NCBI RefSeq assembly: GCF_030410515.1
Contig: NZ_JAUHHD010000002.1
Span: 103,419 to 167,418, forward strand
Source of the DNA: Arthrobacter sp. YD4
GTDB taxonomy: Bacteria; Actinomycetota; Actinomycetes; Actinomycetales; Micrococcaceae
Length of the DNA: 64,000 nucleotides
Reading direction: 5' to 3'
Positions 24,642-33,525 of the stretch are shown piece after piece; position 1 is the stretch's first letter; each line of letters opens with the position of its first letter. Made by a program: the position numbers and the translations under genes. The notes beneath the pieces were generated by a model. That model ran no database searches. It saw nothing but the letters and a program-made list of their open reading frames with translations, and was not told the DNA's origin.

Positions 24642-26141
24642 TCATACGCGGGCCGGCCCTTGACCGGTGCCATCGCTGCCCTTCGCGGAGGGCGCCGTTC
24701 CTGCGCGGCCGGCCGTTCCTGCGTTAGCGCCGGGATGGCCGGGAACGATGCGCGTGAAACCCAGTTCAAAACGGCATCCGCCGTCGGGGGCATCGCCGGT
24801 GCGGATCCAGCCGTGGTGGGCTGCCATGATGGCCGCGGCGATGGCGAGGCCCAGGCCGCTACCGCCGCCTTCCCTGGACCGGCTTTCATCCAGCCGGACG
24901 AACCGGTCAAAGATCCTCTCCCGGTCCGGGCCCGGCACCGGCGGCCCGTCATTATCGATCGTGATGAGCGCACCGTTACCGGTGTTCCGCACCCGGATGC
25001 TGATTCTGGAAACGGCGTGCCTGTCGGCATTATCAAGGACGTTACGCAGAACCTGTCCCAGCCGCCGCGGATCACCGATCACCCTGGCAGGTTCAAGGCT
25101 GACCTCGAGGCTGCGGACGCTGGTGGAGCGAAGCCGGCGGACCTCCTCGTTCAGGACGTCATCAAGATCAACCTCGGCGCTCTCAAGACGGAGCCCGCCA
25201 TCGTTGGTTTTGGCCAAGGTCAGCAGGTCCTCCACGAGGTAACGCATCCGGGCTGTTTCGCCGGCCAGGATGGTCTTCATTTCCTGCCACGTCGCCCCGG
25301 ACGGGTCAGCGGCGGCGATCTCCACCCCGGCACTGAGCGTTGCCAGCGGGCTGCGCAGTTCGTGGCTGGCATCGGAGACGAAACGGCGCTGTTCCCGGTC
25401 CGAGGCCTCCAACCTGCCCAACATCATGTTCATTGTCTCGGCCAACGACTGGATCTCATCGGCCGTGGGCGGCACATCCACCCGCCCGTCCAAGCTCCGG
25501 GCGCTGATCCCAGCGACCTGGCCGCGGATCCGTTCAACCTGGCGCAGCGACCGCCCAACAAGGACCCACACGGCAACACCCACGACCGCCAGCAACAACG
25601 GCGTAGCACCCAGAAAAAACCAGGCCACCGTGGCCAGGGTGTCCGCCTGGACCTGAAGCGTCGCCGCAACAACCACCGTGTAGAGCCGACCGCCGACACT
25701 GACGCCGGTGGCCACGATCAGGTAGCTATCGGAGTCGCCCACGCCGCGCAGCCCGGACACATCCTCGCTCAACGTCTGACCCGGCCCCGGCTGCAAAGAG
25801 GTCAGCGGAACCGTTGTCGCAGCAGGCACGGACGCGGCAACGACATCCCCGCCAGGGCCCAGTATCTGGACGTAACGTCCAGTGTGGGCCGTGGACACAA
25901 TGTACTGGGCCGCCTCACTGACGTCCTGCCCCGAAATCTGAGCGATAACGTCAGCAGCCTGCCGCCGCGCTGAAGTCTCCGTCGCAGCCCTAAGGGACGT
26001 CTGCAGCAGCACAAGCAGAACCAGACCGCCCACAACCAGCGCCGCCGCGACCACCAGGACCGCGGTCGCGGTCGCACGCTTGCGCACACCCCAACGCACA
26101 CGCTCCTCACGGGCCGGCGCTGCTACCTTGTCAGCATCCAT
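24642..26141 (-). CDS. Sensor histidine kinase
   Basis: 499 residues. TM1 at about 24-47 (AVLVVAAALVVGGLVLLVLL), an extracytoplasmic sensor of about 120 residues, and TM2 near 172-196 (FFLGATPLLLAVVGVAVWVLV). HAMP, then H-box FVSDASHELRSPLATL with the phospho-His, N-box VLRNVLDNADRHA, G1 ITIDNDGPPV, F-box IFDRFVRLDESRSR and G2 GGGSGLGLAIAAAI. The C-terminal ~35 residues are Gly/Ala-rich. Convergent with htrA and co-oriented with the regulator at 22552. It probably senses envelope stress and controls htrA and the secreted repeat protein. Confidence 0.92.
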   Translation of the reverse strand: MDADKVAAPAREERVRWGVRKRATATAVLVVAAALVVGGLVLLVLLQTSLRAATETSARRQAADVIAQISGQDVSEAAQYIVSTAHTGRYVQILGPGGDVVAASVPAATTVPLTSLQPGPGQTLSEDVSGLRGVGDSDSYLIVATGVSVGGRLYTVVVAATLQVQADTLATVAWFFLGATPLLLAVVGVAVWVLVGRSLRQVERIRGQVAGISARSLDGRVDVPPTADEIQSLAETMNMMLGRLEASDREQRRFVSDASHELRSPLATLSAGVEIAAADPSGATWQEMKTILAGETARMRYLVEDLLTLAKTNDGGLRLESAEVDLDDVLNEEVRRLRSTSVRSLEVSLEPARVIGDPRRLGQVLRNVLDNADRHAVSRISIRVRNTGNGALITIDNDGPPVPGPDRERIFDRFVRLDESRSREGGGSGLGLAIAAAIMAAHHGWIRTGDAPDGGCRFELGFTRIVPGHPGANAGTAGRAGTAPSAKGSDGTGQGPARV

Positions 26142-26349
26142 GGTCCAAGGATGCCAGAAACCAAATCTCCCACTCTCTCGGCGATCGCCCCACCGTACCT
26201 AACCCCCTCAGCGACTCACGGCAAGGCAATTCGGCTCTCCAAGGCAGCCACCATCTGATCCTGCCCACCGAATGCGTGCTCCCGTGCGATCAATCAGCGG
26301 GTTCAAGCCTCCTCTAGCGCTCGATCCCGCCGCGTTCCAGCGTCCTTCC

Positions 26350-27063
26350 CTAGCCGCCCTGCCCGGCCATCTTTGATGTCTTGGCCGGGGAGGGTTTCTG
26401 CGCGATGGCGGCCCAGGGGTGGGTGCCTTGATGCTTGTCTGCCAGGAGCCGTGAGTCTACGGTCTCGCGGTCGCCTTTGCTTTCCAGGCTTTCGGCCAGC
26501 TGCTGACGCCGTTCTGCGGTGTCCCACGCGGGTCCGCTTCTGTTTACCCGGTCCTGTCGATTGGCGCCGGCGATTGCCGCGCCCGCCACCACTTCGTCGG
26601 TGCGCGCGGCCGATGCTTTGCTGCGTTCGCTCTCGGCTCCAGCCAGGGCTTGCTGTGCCCGGGCAAGGGCCGCCGCCACGGAGGCTTCGTCCACGTGGGT
26701 GTTGTTCACGTCTATGCCGTACCGGCTCTGAACCTGTTTGCTGATCTTCTCGGCCGCCGACGCTGCTTCGGGGTCGTAGGCCTTCCACGCGGTGGCGGTC
26801 TCGTGGACCCGTTCGATCATTTCGGGGCTGGCTTCGTCCCACCAGTCCTCGCGGGAGACGGGGGCGAGCTGGGCGCGGGCCGCGGCACGCTGAGCGAACA
26901 GGCGTTGCTGCAGCTCGCGGGCTCGTTGTTCCTCTGCTGCGGCGATGGTGGGCTGTTCCTGTTCGCGCATTCTGGCAAGCTGCTCGCCGATGCGGCTGGC
27001 GACCATCAGCCCGGTGCGCATCGCCCCGTCCACTGCATCTTCCATTCCGTCTGCTTCGCTCAT
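26350..27063 (-). CDS. Plasmid-mobilization-associated hypothetical protein, 237 aa
   Basis: A Glu/Ala/Arg-rich helical protein with likely coiled coil (EQPTIAAAEEQRARELQQRL, FAQRAAARAQLAPVSREDWW). It contains AWKAYDPEAASAAEKISKQV and KISKQVQSRYGIDVNNT. It starts 9 bases below the relaxase remnant stop (27073), an order seen for small auxiliary genes after relaxase genes on Arthrobacter-type plasmids, from memory. No enzymatic motif. It could be a relaxase accessory or coupling factor, and may be orphaned because the relaxase is truncated. Confidence 0.6.
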   Translation of the reverse strand: MSEADGMEDAVDGAMRTGLMVASRIGEQLARMREQEQPTIAAAEEQRARELQQRLFAQRAAARAQLAPVSREDWWDEASPEMIERVHETATAWKAYDPEAASAAEKISKQVQSRYGIDVNNTHVDEASVAAALARAQQALAGAESERSKASAARTDEVVAGAAIAGANRQDRVNRSGPAWDTAERRQQLAESLESKGDRETVDSRLLADKHQGTHPWAAIAQKPSPAKTSKMAGQGG

Positions 27064-27072
27064 GCTCTTCCC

Positions 27073-27816
27073 CTATCGCTCGATGCCTGGATTGTTCTGC
27101 CGGTGGGTCTCTTCGGTCCGTGACTGGGCTCCCTGCATCTGCGCTGCATCCGGCCGGGTCAGAACGGACGGCAGCAGTGCGCCGCCTCGTGAACGCTCGA
27201 CCAGGAACCTTGCTTTGAGTACTTCCTCGGATGCTTCCAGGTGCTGCTGGCGCAGCGTCTCCATCGACATCGGCTGTGCCTTGAGTGTCTGTGCGGTGGC
27301 GCTGGCTTCGACAACCTTGCTGGCTGACCGCACGGCTGCGGCGAGCCCCTGGACCCGGCGGAGATCGTCTGTGGCCTTGTGCATGTCGTAGATGGCACGG
27401 GCCGTCAGTGCGAGCTGCCGGAACAGGAGAGCGTACGCTGCGCGGTCGCTCTTGGACGTCGCGGCCAGGAGGATCATGGTCGCCCCGCGTGCGGACGGCA
27501 GGGACACTGCCGGGCGCGCCGGGTAACGGCGCAGCTGGGCGGACTTGGCGAGTTCTCGGGCAGCGTCTGCGAGCGGTCCCGGTGTCGGTTCTATCCGCTT
27601 GGACCATGCACCGAACGCCGCGGAAGGCTCACGGGCTGCCTGCGCCCAGGCAGCGTGATCATCGTGCGGGGTCGTGGCCAGTTTCTCCCGGAGGGAACTG
27701 ACGTCGTTGGCGTACTTGCTCCACAGCTCAGCAGATGGCTGCAAAGTCTCCCGGCCGGGGCTTACCGGCCGGCGGTTGCGCGCCGCAGCGTTCCATTCCG
27801 CGACAGCGGAAGTAGC
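27073..27816 (-). pseudogene. Relaxase C-terminal fragment (second copy)
   Basis: From about 27816 downward the protein reads SAVAEWNAAARNRRPVSP, then DDHAAWAQAAREPSAAFGAW, TPGPLADAARELAKSAQLRR and LPSARGATMILLAATSK. These blocks match the fragment at 1-728 (WNAAARNRR, DDHA-WA-AAR, TPGPLA, AQLR). The frame stays open to 27981 but upstream residues (Cys/Gly/Arg-rich) are unlike a relaxase, so the gene lost its catalytic N-terminus through a rearrangement, probably linked to the IS3 element beyond. Followed closely by a co-oriented auxiliary gene. Confidence 0.6.
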
Positions 27817-28211
27817 TGAATGGGCACGGCAAAAGCCCAACCGCTCCGCTGCTTTTCCCGCACACAGGTGGACGACGGGACCCACCTGACCGGCTGCACA
27901 CAACCGCCAGGGAACCACATCCGTCGACCCGCCGCAGTGACCAGCGGCCGTGCACAACCTGGACCGCCAAGCGGTAACCACGGGCCGAGTTTTCCACGGC
28001 TGTAAGTCTTTACCAGTTAATCCGTGAGCGGCTGACAGTGTGATGCCGGAACCGGCTTTGACGAATATTGGCTGTCGGATTGCTGAATCTTTAAGGGACG
28101 CCTAGGGCCTCGGAACTGTCCCCAAACAGACCCGGAGGACGAAAGGCGGCCCAGCTCCCTGCGACGATGCCCGGATCACAGCCGTAGCCATGGTTACAGC
28201 AGCAGGTGTGA
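27817..28211. other. Rearranged intergenic region between relaxase remnant and IS3 remnant
   Basis: No gene found. The stretch near 28201-28236 (CAGGTGTG, CTGGCGGC, CTTCCATCTT, GAGTC in that order) resembles the leader just before merA at about 19171-19213, possibly a shared recombined segment. Confidence 0.3.
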
Positions 28212-28883
28212 CGCTGGCGGCACTTCCATCTTGAGTCACTGGCCCATCAGACCGTCAACGAAGTCACAGGCGACCTCTTCCCAGCCGGGCGTACCGACGT
28301 CCTGATCGGTCAGGCCCGGGTCCATTCGATCCCGGATCTGGTGGCAAGGAAGTGGGATACAGGGACCCTGGACGCAGTCTGGATCTCGGACATCACGTAT
28401 CTTCGCACCGGCGAGGGGTGGCTGTATTTGTGTGCGGTCAGGGACGGCTGCTCGCGGCGGGTGATCGGCTGGGCGATGGACTCGACCCAGACGGCCAGCC
28501 TGGTCGAACGCGCGCTCCGCATGGCCCACATCCTGCGCGGCGGAGGCCCGGAGGGGGTCGTGTTCCACGCCGATCGCGGCACCCAATTCACTTCCACCCA
28601 GCTCAACGACGTCTGCGCCGGCCTGGGCATCCGCCAATCCGTCGGACGCACCGGGGTCTGCTGGGATAACGCCATGCAGGAATCATTCTGGTCCACTCTC
28701 AAGACCGAGTTCTACGACCGCCGCCGCTGGGCAACCAGACACGAGGCAATCCGCGCGACCGGCCGCTGGATCGAGGAGTTCTACAACCGTGCCCGGCTCC
28801 ATTCAGCACTCGGCTACACCGCACCCGTGGAACACGAACGATTCCTCACCACAACAAAACCTCAGCCGGCACAAGCCGCCTGA
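28212..28883 (+). pseudogene. IS3-family transposase OrfB, 5'-truncated
   Basis: The rve DDE core is intact: first Asp in DAVWISDITYLRTGEGW, second in VVFHADRGTQFTS, Glu in NAMQESFWSTLKTEFYD, then WIEEFYNRARLHSALGY. The frame is open from 28212 after a TGA. The helix-turn-helix OrfA and the N-terminal part of OrfB are missing, so the element is a remnant. The right terminal repeat is probably around 28890-28913 (TGTCCACGATTTGCGGGCA). Confidence 0.85.
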
Positions 28884-28906
28884 CCAACTGTCCACGATTT
28901 GCGGGC

Positions 28907-28928
28907 AACCCCATACTGCTGGGGTTTT
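28907..28928. terminator. Hairpin terminator between convergent genes
   Basis: AACCCC (28907-28912) pairs with GGGGTT (28921-28926) around an 8-base loop, followed by TTTT. It overlaps the stop of the next minus-strand gene and ends the IS3 transcript. Confidence 0.55.
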
Positions 28929-29355
28929 AGGCGACGTTGGACATGTAAGGCATCCGGTAGCGGGACGGGAGTTCTGCGGCGGCTTCGGGCAGGTCGTCCG
29001 GGCCGTGGGCCTGTCCGCTCTTCCAATGGAAGAAGGCCTGTTCGCTGATTGCGTCCCACTGGCGTGCCTTGGTCCGGTAGTAGGTGCAGGTCACGTCGCC
29101 CTCGCAATAAGTGGCGACGCCGAACAGGTTCCCGATGCTGTCGGCGGTGCGGGTCGCGGCGACCATGACGTAGGGCCAGTTGCCCAAGTCCCAGCCGTCA
29201 ATGCCCCAGCTGGGGATGACGGCCCAGCCGTGTTCGCCGATGAGTTCCATCCAGTCGTAGCCGCCGTTGACGTGGTAATCGCCCAGCACGGCCACGCCCT
29301 CGATCGTTTCGCCGGTGTCCTGCGTGATCGCCGTCTTCGTGGTGATTGCGTTCAT
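28927..29355 (-). CDS. Hypothetical protein, 142 aa
   Basis: Starts MNAITTKTAITQDTGETIEG with AAAAGGAG upstream. Soluble, Trp-rich (WMELIGEHGWAVIPSWGIDG, WDLGNWPYVMVAATRT) with VATYCEGDVTCTYYRTKARQ and a C-terminal helix. No family recognised. The compact beta-rich start recalls small plasmid-borne accessory proteins, but no antirestriction motif could be found. Flanked by an IS3 remnant and a long non-coding region, which argues for plasmid backbone cargo. Confidence 0.6.
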   Translation of the reverse strand: MNAITTKTAITQDTGETIEGVAVLGDYHVNGGYDWMELIGEHGWAVIPSWGIDGWDLGNWPYVMVAATRTADSIGNLFGVATYCEGDVTCTYYRTKARQWDAISEQAFFHWKSGQAHGPDDLPEAAAELPSRYRMPYMSNVA

Positions 29356-29881
29356 GGTGTTGCTCCTTTTGCAGAGGAATTTGGCGGGTGGGGCGGCTTT
29401 GGTGACCGGCCAGCGTCCCCTCTCCCCCCGTTGTTTTGGCTGCTGGCGAAGCTTGCGGAGCTGTGGCCGACGGAGGCCTGTCTACCCGCAGGGCAAGGGG
29501 CGGGAAATTCCCGAAGGAAATCAGCGACGAAGGAGCGCCGCAGGGACATTTCCTGCACCGCAGGCCCCGACGAAGGAGGGGCTAGACCGGCCGGAGCGGA
29601 CACGTACAATCCGACAGGACAGCAGCCAAAACAGAAAAAGCGCTTCTACAGCCCGAGCGAAGCGAGGCCCGTGCAGTAGGCCAGGGCGCTTGCTGGCGAG
29701 ACCGAAACCCAGAGTCTTCAGGCAGCACGTCGATCCGGGCTAAGTTGTCGTGCTCTCACGTGCAGCACGGGCTTGCTGTTGGCGTATAGCGCTGCGCCGC
29801 TCCAACCAGTGAATCGCGGCGCTAAATCGTGTTCTTCTCGCAGCGCTTAGTGCACTCGCAGCGGCGGCACCGCAACGGTCT
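29356..29881. other. 526-bp non-coding region upstream of 28927 gene and downstream of resolvase
   Basis: No coding sequence is supported. The right part contains related GCGCT-centred elements (TAGCGCTGCGCCGC near 29786, GCGGCGCTAA near 29816, GCAGCGCTTAG near 29840) in alternating orientation. Such a region beside a resolvase and relaxase debris could be a replication or transfer site, but no DnaA box or iteron set was found. Confidence 0.3.
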
Positions 29882-30448
29882 TCAGATGGCCCGTCTTTGA
29901 AGCTCGCGGTACACAGTCGTCCGTGACACCCCGAACAGTTCGGCTAGTTCGGCCTGCGTGTGCTCCCCGGCTTCATGCAGTTTCAGGAGGTGCTTCCGCT
30001 GCGCCTTGGACAATTTTGGTTGCTTGCCTTTCAGCCGTCCCTTGGCCTTTGCGACCGCCATTCCCTCGCGGGTGCGCGCCCGGATCAGATCCGCCTCGAA
30101 CTCGGCCACCATTCCCAGGACGTTGAAAAGCAGCCGGCCTACCGGGTCGGTCGGGTCGTGACTGTTGCCGCCGAGACTAAGCACAACCCCTTTGGCCGTC
30201 AGCTCATCGGCAATGTCCCTGGCATCAGAAAGGGAGCGGGCCAACCGGTCGAGCTTGGTCACCACGAGAGTATCGCCGGCCCGGCATGCCGCCATCGCTT
30301 CACGGAGTCCAGGGCGTAGACGGTTAGCTCCTGTAAGTCCGTGATCGACAAAGATCTGCTTCTCTTCAACACCCAGGACAAGGAGGGCGTTTCGTTGAGC
30401 GGTCAGATCCTGCTCGTTCGTTGAGACGCGGGCATAGCCGATCTTCAT
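29882..30448 (-). CDS. Serine recombinase/resolvase (Tn3 TnpR/Hin type)
   Basis: 188 residues from ATG 30448 (MKIGYARVSTNEQDLTAQRN, nucleophile Ser9). Catalytic Arg residues are in LVVTKLDRLARSLSDARDIA, and MVAEFEADLIRARTREGMAVA is conserved. The C-terminal helix-turn-helix is HTQAELAELFGVSRTTVYRE. Length is normal and all catalytic residues are present, so it is probably active in resolving plasmid multimers or a Tn3 cointegrate. No transposase accompanies it. The recombination site may lie in the 477 bp upstream. Confidence 0.92.
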   Translation of the reverse strand: MKIGYARVSTNEQDLTAQRNALLVLGVEEKQIFVDHGLTGANRLRPGLREAMAACRAGDTLVVTKLDRLARSLSDARDIADELTAKGVVLSLGGNSHDPTDPVGRLLFNVLGMVAEFEADLIRARTREGMAVAKAKGRLKGKQPKLSKAQRKHLLKLHEAGEHTQAELAELFGVSRTTVYRELQRRAI

Positions 30449-30925
30449 TCCGGTCATGAGGAACATGGTTGCAGTAATCCCCCCGTCACCGCGCACATCA
30501 CCGTGCGGGTCTTACGTACATGGACTGAGCCAGCACCTGCACGGGACGTAGCGTCGCGTCTTCTGGACACGGTGATCGACCGGCTAACGGACAGCCCGTT
30601 GTAAGGGATATCGCCCTCCCGGTGCCCTATGCGGGTGCGAGTCTCGACGACTGTGGGGCGTGGGCTAATCGGCTTCATGTTGGTGGACTGTTTCAGTGCT
30701 CCTTTACGGATCCTGCCGCGCCCTCGTTTATGGCGGTAAGTCCGGCCGGTGCGAAGTGTGAGGCTGTCCTGTGCGGTGATGAGGCCACGGTAGAGGAGCG
30801 AAGCCGTGTCTGTTGGGACTGGCGATATGCTGGGCATGGTGGGGGCCCGCAGACAGCGGATGGCCGCGGACGGACAGCAGTGACAGACCCTGTCATGGGT
30901 ATCGGCTCAATTGTGTGAAGGATGT
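30449..30925. other. Non-coding region upstream of the resolvase, candidate res site and promoter
   Basis: It lies between the divergent resolvase and GAF-phosphatase genes, so it must carry both promoters. The piece GCGTCGCGTCTTCTGGACAC (near 30552) resembles GACGCGCCTTCTGGACACGC inside the next gene (near 31009), possibly a small duplication of the phosphatase 5' end. No clear three-subsite res pattern was identified. Confidence 0.35.
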
Positions 30926-32140
30926 ATGACAAGCACGGACTACCGATCCCAGAACCGCCGCCGCGGACCTGAGGCACAGGAACGGGCCCGGCTGGAGGAC
31001 CTGTCCATGACGCGCCTTCTGGACACGCCCTCAGAAGAACGCTTCGACCGGATCACGCGGCTCGCCCAGAGACTCTTCCGGGTGAGCGCGGCCAGCATTT
31101 CCCTGATCTCCAAGGACCGTCAGTACTTGAAGTCTTTTGTGGGCCCTCTCTCGCGGGAGTCGGAGCGGCGTGACACGTTCTGCACTGAGACCATCAAGCA
31201 CTCAGGGACCATGATCGTAGAAAACGCCCTCACCGATGAACGTTTCAGAACGAGCCCGCTCGTGACCGGCAACCCCCATATCAAGTTCTATGCCGGCCGA
31301 CCTCTCACCGGACCTGGCGGCACCCGTGTGGGAACTTTCTGCATCATCGATGATGTGCCAAGATCATTCGGCCCCGAACTGCAATCAATCCTCGAGGACC
31401 TGACCGAAATCATCCAGCGCGAGATGAACCTCTCCTGGGACATCGACCACGGAGCCCGCATGCAACGGGCCCTGTTGCCGCCCACTCCGCCAGCCCCGGC
31501 CGGATACTCCCTGGGCACCTGCTACTACCCCGCTTTCGGGCTCAGCGGTGACTTCTACGACCTCGGAACCACCGGGGCGGGGCACTTCCGCATCACGGTC
31601 GGCGACGCCATGGGCAAAGGCATCGGTCCGGGTCTCGTGGCCAGCGCCGTCCGCTCTGCCTTCACCAGCACCGGCTGGGCCCAGGATCCGTCCGGCACTC
31701 TTAGGGATGTGTCAGGCCGCCTTGATGAGATCCTCGCCCGCGCCGGTTCCTACGCTGCAACCTTCCATGCGGTCATCGACCCGGCAACCGGCGCCGGTCA
31801 CTACGCGGATGCCGGCCAGGGACTGACGCACATTCTGCGTGCCGACAACACCATCGAACGTCTCCCTCCGACGGGCCCGCCTCTGGGCCTGATGCCCGGC
31901 CGGACCTGGGACACCCGTACCTTCAGCCTCGGCCCCGGGGATGCGATCCTGATACCGACCGACGGCCTCATGGACCTCCACGGCGGTGACCTCGATCATC
32001 TTGCGACTGCCCTGGGTGAGATGAACACCCGGGAACACGCGGACACCGCCGTCAAAAAATTGTGCGACCGGAGGGGAAAGCCCGGCATCCTGGACGACAT
32101 CACCGCGGTCCTGCTCCTGCGGGACGCGGAATCGGGCTAG
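30926..32140 (+). CDS. GAF-domain PP2C/SpoIIE-type serine phosphatase
   Basis: 404 residues from ATG 30926 (AAGGA three bases upstream; a TTG five codons earlier is possible). GAF domain at about 35-165 (FDRITRLAQRLFRVSAASIS, FYAGRPLTGPGGTRVGTFCI). SpoIIE/RsbU-type phosphatase from about 185 with metal-binding acidic residues in GLSGDFYDLG, ITVGDAMGKGIGPGLVASAV, ADAGQGLTHIL, IPTDGLMDLHGGD and ILDDITAVLLL. No membrane segment. Expected to dephosphorylate a phospho-STAS protein on a GAF signal. First gene of the six-gene polysaccharide locus. Confidence 0.9.
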   Translation: MTSTDYRSQNRRRGPEAQERARLEDLSMTRLLDTPSEERFDRITRLAQRLFRVSAASISLISKDRQYLKSFVGPLSRESERRDTFCTETIKHSGTMIVENALTDERFRTSPLVTGNPHIKFYAGRPLTGPGGTRVGTFCIIDDVPRSFGPELQSILEDLTEIIQREMNLSWDIDHGARMQRALLPPTPPAPAGYSLGTCYYPAFGLSGDFYDLGTTGAGHFRITVGDAMGKGIGPGLVASAVRSAFTSTGWAQDPSGTLRDVSGRLDEILARAGSYAATFHAVIDPATGAGHYADAGQGLTHILRADNTIERLPPTGPPLGLMPGRTWDTRTFSLGPGDAILIPTDGLMDLHGGDLDHLATALGEMNTREHADTAVKKLCDRRGKPGILDDITAVLLLRDAESG

Positions 32141-32238
32141 GGGTGGCCGGCAGGTATGCCGTACCCAGAGGCTGGTAGGATGCACCAGAGACGAGCGCCG
32201 GGAAGTCCCAGCGGATCAAGCGAGAGTTAGTGGCTGGA

Positions 32239-33525
32239 ATGGTAACGCGTGAAGCCATCATGACGAGTGTGGACGAACTCCCACCTCTGTGGAAGCAACT
32301 CCCGTTCCTGGTGTTCTTCATCGTGGCCGCCCTCATGAGCATCACCCTCCCGACCCTGACGGTGAGCGACTGGGGTGCCCTGGCTGCCGGGGCGGTGCTG
32401 ACGGCCGCCGCCACAGGGTACGCCGCGATCGCCGCCCGGCCAGGTCCGGGACGCTTCGCGGGGATCATCCCGTCCCTGGACTTCCTGGCCGCCGGCGCTT
32501 TGCGGCACGGCACCGGGGAGAGCCACTCCATCTACGCTTCGCTTGTCCTCCTGCCGGTGCTGTGGTTCGCGGCGAGAGAGGGCCGGCGCAATGTGGCCTA
32601 CGCGGCGGTGGGCGCTACCGTGGCCATCATTGTCCCGTTCGCCCTCGGATCCAGCATCGACGAGAACCCGAACGAACTCTCCCGCGGGCTTTACAGCACG
32701 CTGATCTTTGTCCTGGGTGCCCTGGTGGTCAACGAACTGGCGCGACGATCACGGCGAAACCTTCACACCGCCAGAGATCAGGCCGCGGCGGCAACTGCGG
32801 AACTCAGACGGGCAGCGCAGATCCAGCGCTTCCTGCTACCGAAAAACGCTGCACCGTTGCCGGGCTACCAGACAGCCGGGGCGTGCATTCCCTCCAAAGC
32901 CGTGGGCGGAGACTTCTTTGACTGGTATCTGATCGACGGCGGCCTGGGATTCACGCTCGGTGACGTGATGGGCAAGGGCGCCGGGGCCGGCATGATCGCC
33001 GCGACCACCCGGGCCGTGATCCGAAGCGCCAGGAACAGCGCCGACCCCGTAACGGCCCTGACACTCACGCAGGACTGCCTGGCCACCGACCTGAGTCAGG
33101 CCGATTCCTTCGCGACCCTGTTCCACGCCCGGCTGCGGGCATCGGACGGTCGGATCCTGTTCTCGGACGCCGGCCACGGCCTGACCCTGGTCATCCGGGC
33201 AGAGGGCACCTGGGAGCGGCTGGCCTCGGAAAACATGCCGGTCGGCCTGCTGCCGGACACCCGGTGGGAGTCCTTCGAGACCCGGCTGGAGCCCGGAGAC
33301 ATGATTGTCAGCTTCAGTGACGGGGTTCTCGACCTTTACGACGGAACCCTGGCCGCGGTCGACGAGATCGGGAAACTCGCCGTCTCGGCGGGGTCCGCGA
33401 AGGACCTCGTCGACTCCGTGCACCGGCTGGCACGGGGCACCTCCAACCCCGATGACGTCACCATTCTCGCCGTGGGGCGGGACCGCCTCAGCCAACTCAC
33501 CCCCCTCGAAAGGATGCTGGCGTGA
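32239..33525 (+). CDS. Membrane-bound PP2C/SpoIIE-type serine phosphatase
   Basis: 428 residues from ATG 32239; another ATG follows at MTSVDELPPLW, and a GTG lies three codons earlier. About five N-terminal hydrophobic segments (LPFLVFFIVAALMSITLP, ALAAGAVLTAAATGYAAIA, SLVLLPVLWFAAREGRRN, VGATVAIIVPFALGSS, LIFVLGALVVNELARRS), a coiled linker (ARDQAAAATAELRRAAQIQR), then a full SpoIIE domain: AVGGDFFDWYL, LGDVMGKGAGAGMIAATTR, SDAGHGLTLVI, SFSDGVLDLYDG, NPDDVTILAV. Second phosphatase of the locus, sensing through the membrane. Its stop overlaps the GTG of the glycosyltransferase. Confidence 0.9.
   Translation: MVTREAIMTSVDELPPLWKQLPFLVFFIVAALMSITLPTLTVSDWGALAAGAVLTAAATGYAAIAARPGPGRFAGIIPSLDFLAAGALRHGTGESHSIYASLVLLPVLWFAAREGRRNVAYAAVGATVAIIVPFALGSSIDENPNELSRGLYSTLIFVLGALVVNELARRSRRNLHTARDQAAAATAELRRAAQIQRFLLPKNAAPLPGYQTAGACIPSKAVGGDFFDWYLIDGGLGFTLGDVMGKGAGAGMIAATTRAVIRSARNSADPVTALTLTQDCLATDLSQADSFATLFHARLRASDGRILFSDAGHGLTLVIRAEGTWERLASENMPVGLLPDTRWESFETRLEPGDMIVSFSDGVLDLYDGTLAAVDEIGKLAVSAGSAKDLVDSVHRLARGTSNPDDVTILAVGRDRLSQLTPLERMLA

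Noticed and set aside
24627..25973. 448-codon plus-strand frame
   Set aside because: Antisense to the histidine kinase; no motif.
26303..27607. 434-codon Arg-rich minus frame over the mobilization genes
   Set aside because: Out of frame with the relaxase remnant and auxiliary gene, which have homologous blocks and plausible junctions.
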